From contig DAIEIZ010000080.1 of the NCBI GenBank assembly GCA_027351145.1, positions 1 through 12,684 of the forward strand: a stretch of 12,684 bases of DNA, in the 5' to 3' direction. Source of the stretch: Candidatus Moraniibacteriota bacterium. GTDB lineage: Bacteria; Patescibacteriota; Minisyncoccia; Moranbacterales; UBA2206. Below, one piece after another: positions 6,850 to 12,599 of the stretch. Position 1 is the first letter of the stretch. The number at the start of each line of letters is the position of its first letter. Under the pieces are notes generated by a model. That model did not search any database. It was given only the letters and a program-made list of their open reading frames with translations, and was not told where the DNA came from. The translations under genes and the position numbers were made by a program.

Positions 6850-7137
6850 ATGGATCGGAAAGCAAAAATGGAGGCGTTTATCGGTTCAAGCTCGCTTAGT
6901 GATGAGGATAAGGCCAGTTGGATGAAAATGCTGGAGACTTCTCAAGAAAATTTTATTGAAAGTCTTTCGGAAATTCTAGAACAGTTTCCAGATGAGCTTC
7001 CTTGGTTTAATGATATATATAAAAGAAAAAGAGCGGTACTTGCTCTTTTTGAAAGTAATCGGGCGGAGGGACAGGCGCAGCTCAAGGAAATCTATGAAGA
7101 AGAAAAAACTAGGATTGAAGAAATATTAAACAGATAA
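6850..7137 (+). CDS. Hypothetical acidic helical protein
   Basis: This 95-residue protein is not recognised. It is rich in Glu, Asp and Lys with regularly spaced hydrophobics, consistent with an all-helical cytoplasmic protein. There is no signal peptide, membrane segment or cysteine. The C-terminal third (about 66-93) looks like a single charged helix suited to coiled-coil contact. The gene is credible because a near-consensus promoter lies immediately upstream, the ATG follows a 25-nt leader, and the next gene starts within 15 nt of its TAA. The two genes share one promoter and one terminator and probably act together. Confidence 0.7.
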   Translation: MDRKAKMEAFIGSSSLSDEDKASWMKMLETSQENFIESLSEILEQFPDELPWFNDIYKRKRAVLALFESNRAEGQAQLKEIYEEEKTRIEEILNR

Positions 7138-7151
7138 ATTTGGATAAATAT

Positions 7152-7832
7152 ATGAAATTTAGATCAGGAGAGGCACCGACAGAAAGCATTGCCAATAAAA
7201 AAGAAAATAATGTTGCTTTGGGACATACTAAATCAGGTTGTGAGCAAAAATTAGAAGGACTGGATGAGCATGTTCGCTTGCAAGTGAAAAATGAAATAAC
7301 TAAATTAAATGAAATTATCGCGGAGTTTCCGAAGAATGAAGATGATGGATCTGATGGAGAAGCTGAGGAGAATGATGGTGGTGCTGCAAAGAAAAAACAC
7401 AGTACAAAATTTGTGAAAGCGGTAGCGATGGCGGTGGTGCTTACGGGCCTTTCGTCATTTACGGCAAAGACTGCCGAAGCGAGAGGAGTGATTGCTGACA
7501 TGGTTTCGATAGGTCTTACCGGGCATACGGAGGAGGAATGGAGGGCAATGCAAAGAGCACGCGTGCGAGTATATAATAATGCTGTGAATCGAAGCGAAAG
7601 GGCAAAGGATGTGGAGTTTAATGAATGGGCTAATGATGTCCGGAGTCAAAGGAATAATATGCGAGCTAATCCGGATAATAGAAAAATCGAAGCAGAAAAT
7701 TGGAAGCTCGTGCAAGAAGCTTTGAGAAATCTAAAAAAAGATCCTCGGTATAATGGCAATGAGCAGGGCAGGATTGACGCAGGCCAGAAGATTTTAGATG
7801 ATTATCACAAGCGGATTAATGGTTTGAGATAG
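7152..7832 (+). CDS. Hypothetical protein with internal export signal-like segment
   Basis: This protein is not recognised. From the ATG at 7152 it has 226 residues; an in-frame TTG at 7140, three bases after the previous stop, would add four. Residues 1-60 are helical and charged, and 61-77 form a Glu/Asp/Gly linker. Residues 80-110 look like a signal peptide in the middle of the chain: KKKHSTK, a hydrophobic run FVKAVAMAVVLTGLSSF, then AEA-RG, a good signal-peptidase I site. The rest (111-226) is a hydrophilic, Arg/Asn-rich helical domain. It could be a type II membrane protein, or a cytosolic domain joined to an exported one. An alternative GTG at 7413 would put the signal at the N-terminus. 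A strong terminator follows. Confidence 0.7.
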   Translation: MKFRSGEAPTESIANKKENNVALGHTKSGCEQKLEGLDEHVRLQVKNEITKLNEIIAEFPKNEDDGSDGEAEENDGGAAKKKHSTKFVKAVAMAVVLTGLSSFTAKTAEARGVIADMVSIGLTGHTEEEWRAMQRARVRVYNNAVNRSERAKDVEFNEWANDVRSQRNNMRANPDNRKIEAENWKLVQEALRNLKKDPRYNGNEQGRIDAGQKILDDYHKRINGLR

Positions 7833-7855
7833 GTTCAGAAGGATATTTTCGAGAT

Positions 7856-7894
7856 AACGCCCGGGCAACTTCAGTGTCGGGCGTTTTTATTTTT
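7856..7894 (+). terminator. Rho-independent terminator of the 6850-7832 unit
   Basis: AACGCCCG (7856-7863) pairs with CGGGCGTT (7878-7885) around a 14-nt loop, giving a GC-rich 8-bp stem. It is followed by TTTTTATTTTT. The position, 24 nt after the TAG stop, fits. Confidence 0.88.
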
Positions 7895-7915
7895 AGACAA
7901 CGATTTTTCTGTCGG

Positions 7916-7944
7916 TTGTTGCTTTTCGAATTTTATTGTAAAAT
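7916..7944 (+). promoter_or_regulatory. Candidate promoter upstream of the methyltransferase
   Basis: TTGTTG (7916-7921), 17 bp, and TAAAAT (7939-7944). The -10 is good (5 of 6) and the -35 poor (3 of 6). It would give a leader of about 160 nt before the ATG at 8110. The rest of 7945-8109 is AT-rich apart from the GC-rich patch at 8064-8090, and shows no other clear signal. Confidence 0.35.
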
Positions 7945-8109
7945 AGAAGAGTCAGAAAGCGGTTTTGAAATTTATTTCCACCACCTGTTTGCTTTTTAGA
8001 TTTTATGTCATATTAAGAATAGTTATTTTATTATTGTGGGGTCAAATAATTTATAAAACACTATGCGTTTGCGCCGTTGGCGTGGGCAAAAAAAGTGGTG
8101 AAGGAAAAA

Positions 8110-8703
8110 ATGGAAAATCAAAATAAAATGAACATGAATGGTGCCGCCGGCAATTTTGGTGATTTGCCTTTCGGATTGAAATTTATTGATCCGCGCGCGA
8201 TTATTGATACATTGGAAGTTGCAGCGGGGATGCAAGTGGGTGACTTTGGTTGCGGAACGGGTTATTTTACTTTTCCTTTAGCGGAAAAAGTCGGACAGAG
8301 CGGAAAAATATATGCATTGGATATTTTGAAAGAAAAACTGGAAGCAATAGAATCAGAAGCGAAGGTTTTGGGGCTTAGCAATATCATTGCCAAAAGAGCA
8401 AATTTGGAATTAGTTGGCGGATCAAAATTGGATGGGGACAGCTTGGATTTGGTTTGCTTGGTTAACATGCTGTTTCAAAATAAAAACAAGAATTTGATAA
8501 TAGAAGAAGCTGCGCGAGTTCTCAAAAAAGGCGGGAAAATTTTAGTCGTCGAATGGAATGCAAACGATTCTTCTTTTGGTTCGGAGAGCGAGTTGCGCAT
8601 TTCCAAAGAAGAGATATTTGTGCTTGCCCAGAAAAGCGGACTTTCAGTTTCAAGGGAAATTAAAATTAGCGATTTTCATTTTGGGGTAATTTTGGAAAAA
8701 TAA
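8110..8703 (+). CDS. Class I SAM-dependent methyltransferase
   Basis: This is a 197-residue Rossmann-fold methyltransferase of the UbiE/Methyltransf_11-like type. The SAM-binding motif I is VGDFGCGTGYFTFPLA (43-58). The acidic end of strand 2 is ALDILKEKLE (D71), and LDLVCLVNMLF (112-122) matches motif post-I/IV. RVLKKGGKILVVEW (136-149) is the usual strand-5 motif. The substrate cannot be inferred. The ATG at 8110 was chosen because AAGGA (8101-8105) precedes it by 4 nt; a TTG at 8077 is in frame but unsupported. The gene stands alone between the terminator at 7856-7894 and the solute-binding protein, 64 nt ahead of the latter, so some read-through into it is possible. Confidence 0.92.
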   Translation: MENQNKMNMNGAAGNFGDLPFGLKFIDPRAIIDTLEVAAGMQVGDFGCGTGYFTFPLAEKVGQSGKIYALDILKEKLEAIESEAKVLGLSNIIAKRANLELVGGSKLDGDSLDLVCLVNMLFQNKNKNLIIEEAARVLKKGGKILVVEWNANDSSFGSESELRISKEEIFVLAQKSGLSVSREIKISDFHFGVILEK

Positions 8704-8767
8704 GTTGTTTATTTTGCAAATCTGTACCGCTAAAACAGGACGCGCGAATGGTAAATGTTAAAATTTT

Positions 8768-10141
8768 ATGAAACAAAATAAATTTAGAATTTTTTCAGCT
8801 TTATTTTTGATAGTTGGCATCCTGACAATTTCCGGTTGCGGGTGCAAGCCGACCGTGCAAAAATATAAAGTTAACTTGGAAGTCTGGGGGGTGTTGGATG
8901 ACAGTGATGCTTATGCTGAGATATTTAAAAATTATCGCGATTTGAATCCGAATGTTGGAGAAATTGTTTATAAGAAGCAACGCATCGAGACATATCAGAA
9001 AGACTTGGTTGATGCTCTGGCTTCGGGAAAAGGTCCGGATATTTTTTTGATTCAAAATACGTGGTTGCCGGCTTTTGCCAATAAGATAACGCCCGCACCA
9101 AAAACAGTCCTTACGGAACAGAAGTTTCGCAAGGATTTCGTGGATGTTTGCGTGAATGATTTTGTTTCCAATGGAGATGTTTTTGCCGTACCGCTTTCAG
9201 TCAATTCTCTCGCACTTTATTATAATAAGGACTTGTTTAATGCGGCAGGAATTGTCTCGCCGCCAAAAACTTGGGATGAATTTACGGCTGATGCGGAAAA
9301 GATTACAAAAATAAACGCTATGGGAGAAATCAATCCTTCCGGAGCGGCAATAGGAACAGCATATAATATTAATCGTTCAACGGATCTTTTGGCTATGCTG
9401 ATGATGCAAAATGGCGCTATGCTGAGAGATGATAGCGGGCGAATTGATTTGAGCAAAGATGCAAATGCGAGCAAAGCGTTGGAATTTTATACGAATTTTT
9501 CCAGAAGTTCAGCGCCGAATTATTCTTGGAATCCCCAGATGCACTATTCTGTTGATGCTTTCTCTGAAGGGACGCTTGGCATGATGCTTAATTATTCTTG
9601 GCAGGCGGATGTGATCAAAGCCAAGTCGCCTAAATTAAATTTTTCCGTGGCGGAAATTCCGCAGCTGAATCTTTCTGCGCCGGTTAATTATGCCAACTAT
9701 TGGGGCTATGCGGTTGCGAATAATAGGATAGCTGATCCGAAAAACAAGGCGGTGCCAGTTTCAAATGATCTTCGCATCGCTGAAGCTTGGAAGCTTTTGA
9801 CTTATCTCACGACAAAAGCGGAAACGCAAAGTGTTGTGCCAACCTCGGCGACAGCTGTTGTGCAAAAACCGGTGAATGCGAAGGATCCAGCGAGCATATA
9901 TCTGGAAAAAACCGTGCAGCCGGCAGCGAGAAGGGATTTGATTGAGACTCAGAAAGATGATGTTAATTTGGGCGTTTTTGTAAAAGGTAATTTGATAGCA
10001 AAGAGTTGGAAACAAAATGACCCAGCCGCGATAGAATCGATTTTCGGAGAAATGATCAATAATGTCAATCGCGGTGCGATGAATGTCAGGGATGCTCTCA
10101 AGACTGCCGAAGGAAAAATCCAACAAATAGAGACAAAGTAA
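8768..10141 (+). CDS. Extracellular solute-binding lipoprotein (ABC transporter family 1 type)
   Basis: This 457-residue protein resembles the sugar-binding (MalE/UgpB-like) periplasmic binding proteins. It has a lipoprotein signal peptide with lipobox ISGC, placing the lipidated Cys at residue 24. Typical family segments are LASGKGPDIFLIQ (84-96), VFAVPLSVNSLALYYNKDLFNAAG (from 138), PPKTWDEF (165-172) and a later EGTLGMMLNYSWQ. The protein would sit outside the membrane on a lipid anchor. No permease or ATPase gene is adjacent, so it is an orphan in this window. Only 27 nt separate it from the cysteine-rich pilin gene downstream, suggesting co-expression with a surface filament rather than with a transporter. 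It could still feed a transporter encoded elsewhere. Confidence 0.9.
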   Translation: MKQNKFRIFSALFLIVGILTISGCGCKPTVQKYKVNLEVWGVLDDSDAYAEIFKNYRDLNPNVGEIVYKKQRIETYQKDLVDALASGKGPDIFLIQNTWLPAFANKITPAPKTVLTEQKFRKDFVDVCVNDFVSNGDVFAVPLSVNSLALYYNKDLFNAAGIVSPPKTWDEFTADAEKITKINAMGEINPSGAAIGTAYNINRSTDLLAMLMMQNGAMLRDDSGRIDLSKDANASKALEFYTNFSRSSAPNYSWNPQMHYSVDAFSEGTLGMMLNYSWQADVIKAKSPKLNFSVAEIPQLNLSAPVNYANYWGYAVANNRIADPKNKAVPVSNDLRIAEAWKLLTYLTTKAETQSVVPTSATAVVQKPVNAKDPASIYLEKTVQPAARRDLIETQKDDVNLGVFVKGNLIAKSWKQNDPAAIESIFGEMINNVNRGAMNVRDALKTAEGKIQQIETK

Positions 10142-10168
10142 ATCCCAGTAAATTTTATAAATAAAAAA

Positions 10169-11212
10169 ATGCAAAGAAAGAAATATTTTTTTAGTTTGGT
10201 GGTTTTGGCGGTTTCTGTTTTTGGTATCTTGCCTAGAGGAACCAAGGTTAGCGCGGCTGGTGGTTGTTGCTATTATTCTACAGCAAGCCCACCATATAGC
10301 GTGGCTTGCTCAGGGATTACTTGTGACGCTTGTGGTGTAGGTTCTTTAAGCAATTGTTGTGATGGAATGCCCTTGGCTTCCACTGATCCCCGGTGTACGA
10401 GTGGGAACATAGTTTCAGAAAAATGTTGTGTTCATGGTGATGGTGATTGTGGCGAATATGCTCAGGGACATGGGACATGTTCTGGAACTGTAAAAGATGG
10501 CGCATGTGCTGATTATCCTAACGACTGCAATGGCTTTGGAACTCCGACTGGGTGTTGTGTTGATAGTAGTGGAGCGAGTCCTGTATGTGAAAGTCCCAAG
10601 GCTGATGGAACTTGTAATCTTGGAACAAGGAAAGACGGAGCTTGCTCTACATATTGCCCTACCTCAGGTCCTACCGGCGCGTCTGCTACGTCGATCGCGT
10701 TTATTAATCCAATTACATCCAATTCAATCAGTGATGTTTTGGGAAAAGTTATGACGGCGCTTTCAGGGCTGGTGATCACTTTGGCGATTATTTTTATTGT
10801 GCTTGGTGGAATCCTCTATATGATGTCAGCGGGAGACCCTGGAATGATTACCCGAGCGAAAGCCTGCTGGCTTTCTTCAGTGATTGGTTTGGCGATTGTT
10901 GTTGCAGCGCCAACATTTCTCAAAGAAGTGATTAATGTTCTTGGCGGATCATTGAAGAATGACACGCTGACGTCCGCTCTGACATTTACGGATATTGCAA
11001 AAAATATTTTAAATTTGCTCTTGTCTATCGTAGGAATTATTGCTATAATCAGTCTAGTGATTGCCGGTGGAATGTATATGACTGCCTATGGCGATGAAAC
11101 GCAGATGGGAAAAGCGAAAAAGATGGCGGGGTGGGCGGTTGTCGGAATTGCGGTTGCGTTGGGCTCGCTTGTTATTGTGAAGCAGGTAGCGTCTCTGATT
11201 ACGGGCAGTTAG
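10169..11212 (+). CDS. Cysteine-rich double-module TrbC/VirB2-like pilin (tip or adhesin candidate)
   Basis: This is a 347-residue exported protein. A signal peptide (about 1-30, ending VSAA) leads into a cysteine-rich head (31-165) with 20 Cys, including CC pairs at 33, 63, 86 and 129. Residues 86-120 and 129-163 are 35-residue repeats, each starting CCV and each with a GTC...KDGAC motif. The C-terminal half holds two successive two-helix pilin modules. Module 1 is about 188-258: a helix, the loop SAGDPGMITRAKA, a helix. Module 2 is about 274-345: a helix, the loop AYGDETQMGKAKKMA, a helix. Both align with the single-module pilins downstream. Known VirB2/TrbC pilins have one module, so the fusion plus head is unusual. 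A role as a filament cap or adhesin is inference. There is no SD. Confidence 0.8.
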   Translation: MQRKKYFFSLVVLAVSVFGILPRGTKVSAAGGCCYYSTASPPYSVACSGITCDACGVGSLSNCCDGMPLASTDPRCTSGNIVSEKCCVHGDGDCGEYAQGHGTCSGTVKDGACADYPNDCNGFGTPTGCCVDSSGASPVCESPKADGTCNLGTRKDGACSTYCPTSGPTGASATSIAFINPITSNSISDVLGKVMTALSGLVITLAIIFIVLGGILYMMSAGDPGMITRAKACWLSSVIGLAIVVAAPTFLKEVINVLGGSLKNDTLTSALTFTDIAKNILNLLLSIVGIIAIISLVIAGGMYMTAYGDETQMGKAKKMAGWAVVGIAVALGSLVIVKQVASLITGS

Positions 11213-11260
11213 AAAAAAAGAAAAAATGATTTCAGGATATGGATAAAAAATAAAAATAGA

Positions 11261-11268
11261 AGGAGGTG
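11261..11268 (+). promoter_or_regulatory. Near-perfect Shine-Dalgarno for the 11274 pilin
   Basis: AGGAGGTG, preceded by AGA, matches the core of the canonical anti-SD complement. It lies 7 nt (counted from AGGAGG) before the ATG. It is the only strong SD in the window; nearly every other gene has none. Confidence 0.9.
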
Positions 11269-11273
11269 TATCA

Positions 11274-11639
11274 ATGAAAAATAAAATTAAAGGACTGGTT
11301 TATGGAGCTTCGGTTGCGGCGTTGACGTTGCCTGCTGTGGTGGGTGCATATGGATCTTTTGATCCAACGGCCGGAGGTAGCACGGGTCTTGCTGGTGGTA
11401 GTCTTATGGACATTATAACCAATATCATGAAGTGGCTTCTCACGGCAGTGGGAATTGCCGGAGTGATTGGGTTTGCAATCTCCGGAATTCTTTATCTCAC
11501 AGCCGCGGGAGATGAAACCAGAATTAAAAGCGCCAAGAGTGCAATGGTGGCTTCTATCACGGGAGTGATTGTGGCAATCGTTGGTGTTGTAGCGCTTACA
11601 GCTGCTAATACTATGCTCAAGGGAACAGGATCATTCTAG
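11274..11639 (+). CDS. TrbC/VirB2-family pilin, candidate major subunit
   Basis: This 121-residue precursor has a signal peptide (basic MKNKIK, hydrophobic core, cleavage likely after VGA at 25) and a mature part of about 96 residues. A Gly/Ser/Thr-rich stretch leads to helix 1 (about 53-76, starting MKWLLTAVGIAG), the charged loop AAGDETRIKSAKSAM and helix 2 (about 91-112). This is the two-helix architecture of TrbC/VirB2 pilins, the subunits of conjugative and type IV secretion filaments. The perfect SD upstream and the strong terminator 22 nt after the stop suggest the most abundant subunit, with a short transcript of its own or the 3' end of a longer one. Its closest relative is the gene at 11745, which shares the 15-mer GTGATTGTGGCAATC. 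Confidence 0.85.
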   Translation: MKNKIKGLVYGASVAALTLPAVVGAYGSFDPTAGGSTGLAGGSLMDIITNIMKWLLTAVGIAGVIGFAISGILYLTAAGDETRIKSAKSAMVASITGVIVAIVGVVALTAANTMLKGTGSF

Positions 11640-11661
11640 TAAAAAATTTTTTGTTAGTCTG

Positions 11662-11696
11662 AAATAGTCTCGACTTGTCGAGACTATTTTTCTTTT
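11662..11696 (+). terminator. Strong intrinsic terminator after the 11274 pilin
   Basis: AAATAGTCTCGA (11662-11673) pairs perfectly with TCGAGACTATTT (11678-11689) around the loop CTTG, followed by TTCTTTTT. The 12-bp stem with tetraloop and U-rich tail lies 22 nt after the stop and separates this pilin from the two that follow. Confidence 0.9.
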
Positions 11697-11704
11697 TCTT
11701 TTTA

Positions 11705-11713
11705 TGCTATAAT
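11705..11713 (+). promoter_or_regulatory. Extended -10 promoter for the 11745-12509 pilin pair
   Basis: TGCTATAAT is a perfect extended -10 (TATAAT at 11708-11713). No convincing -35 exists, since the region is the T-rich tail of the preceding terminator. The start near 11720 leaves about 25 nt before the ATG at 11745, so transcription restarts immediately after termination. Confidence 0.7.
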
Positions 11714-11744
11714 TTGAGGGTAATAATTTTTTTAATTTAAAAAA

Positions 11745-12128
11745 ATGCGAATAAAAAAAATAAACGAAAAAATAAGCTTGGCGGCGTTGGTTTTTTTGGG
11801 ACTTATCTTGAGCTCAGTGGAAAAAGTTTTAGGTGGTTGGGATGTTACTACTCTGGACTCTTATAACCTTCCTGATCCATCTGATGGTATTTATGGAATA
11901 ATCTCGAATATCCTAGAATGGCTTTTGACGATCGTGGGTATCGTTGGCGTTATTGGTTTTATTATCTCCGGGCTAATGTATCTGACTTCTACGGGCGAAG
12001 AGGCAAAAATTAAGGTTGCAAAAAGTGCGATGACTGCTAGCATTACTGGTGTGATTGTGGCAATCTCTGGAGTTGTGGTAATTAAGGCGGTAGATAACAT
12101 ATTGAATGCTACTAATAGTTCGTTTTAG
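11745..12128 (+). CDS. TrbC/VirB2-family pilin paralogue
   Basis: This 127-residue protein has a basic N-terminus (MRIKKINEK) and a hydrophobic segment (about 11-25) that may be a signal peptide without a clear AXA site. A short extracellular stretch follows with WDVTTLDSYNLPDPSDG. Helix 1 (about 58-80, LEWLLTIVGIVGVIGFIISG), the loop TGEEAKIKVAKSAM and helix 2 (about 97-115) are very close to the 11274 pilin. Both proteins end in SF (GTGSF and NSSF), pointing to a recent duplication. The gene has its own extended -10 promoter and no SD, so a lower translation rate than its neighbour is expected. It is 27 nt upstream of the last pilin gene and probably co-transcribed with it. Confidence 0.83.
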   Translation: MRIKKINEKISLAALVFLGLILSSVEKVLGGWDVTTLDSYNLPDPSDGIYGIISNILEWLLTIVGIVGVIGFIISGLMYLTSTGEEAKIKVAKSAMTASITGVIVAISGVVVIKAVDNILNATNSSF

Positions 12129-12155
12129 TTATCTAAAAAGGTACTTATTTCAAAT

Positions 12156-12509
12156 ATGAAAAATAGAACAAAAATATTTTTAGCGTTAAATTTGTTTTTT
12201 TTTGTTGCAATATTCCTGGCAAGAACCGTTCACGCAGCGAGCTTAACTTATCCTGAAACGGGACTTCCTGCTAATGCAGATGGAATTAAAGGTGTTTTTA
12301 CGAATGTAGCTAATTGGCTTTTAAGCATCATTGGCATTATCGCGGTTATCGGTTTTGTGATTTCCGGGTTTCAATATTTTCTTGTGGCAACGGATGAAAA
12401 AAAATTGCAAACAGCCAAAAGGTCAATGGTCGCTTCCGCGATTGGTATTGTTGTGGCACTTTCCGGCGTAATCGCGATTAAAACAGTTAATATGCTATTG
12501 AAAGGATAG
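12156..12509 (+). CDS. TrbC/VirB2-family pilin paralogue
   Basis: This is a 117-residue precursor with a clear signal peptide (MKNRTK, a Phe-rich core, cleavage after VHA or VHAA at 27-28). The mature protein has a short polar N-terminus, helix 1 (about 53-76, ANWLLSIIGIIAVIGFVISG), the loop ATDEKKLQTAKRSM and helix 2 (about 92-113). The spacing matches the other pilins, but the loop is more diverged, with ATDEKK for the GDET/GEEA form. It is the last gene of the array and is followed by a strong bidirectional terminator. It has no SD; translation may depend on the upstream pilin. A minor or alternative subunit is a reasonable inference. Confidence 0.83.
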   Translation: MKNRTKIFLALNLFFFVAIFLARTVHAASLTYPETGLPANADGIKGVFTNVANWLLSIIGIIAVIGFVISGFQYFLVATDEKKLQTAKRSMVASAIGIVVALSGVIAIKTVNMLLKG

Positions 12510-12543
12510 TGACCTTTTCAGTGGGATTATTTTTTAGAAAACT

Positions 12544-12588
12544 AAAACAGGCAAACTCGATGATACTTGAGTTTGCCTGTTTTTTTTC
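12544..12588. terminator. Bidirectional intrinsic terminator between convergent genes
   Basis: ACAGGCAAACTC (12547-12558) pairs with GAGTTTGCCTGT (12569-12580). The stem extends inward by a G-T and an A-T pair and outward through the A/T tracts. Eight T residues follow on the plus strand. On the minus strand the same stem ends in TTTTAGTTTTC. It serves the pilin array and the convergent gene ending at 12600. Confidence 0.93.
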
Positions 12589-12599
12589 ACCTCCTGGTG

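Noticed and set aside
7140..7151. TTG at 7140 as start of the 226-residue protein
   Set aside because: It has no SD and is weaker than the ATG at 7152; kept only as an alternative in the entry.
10317..10779. Open frames on both strands inside the cysteine-rich pilin gene
   Set aside because: The repeat structure and the signal peptide support only the long plus-strand frame.
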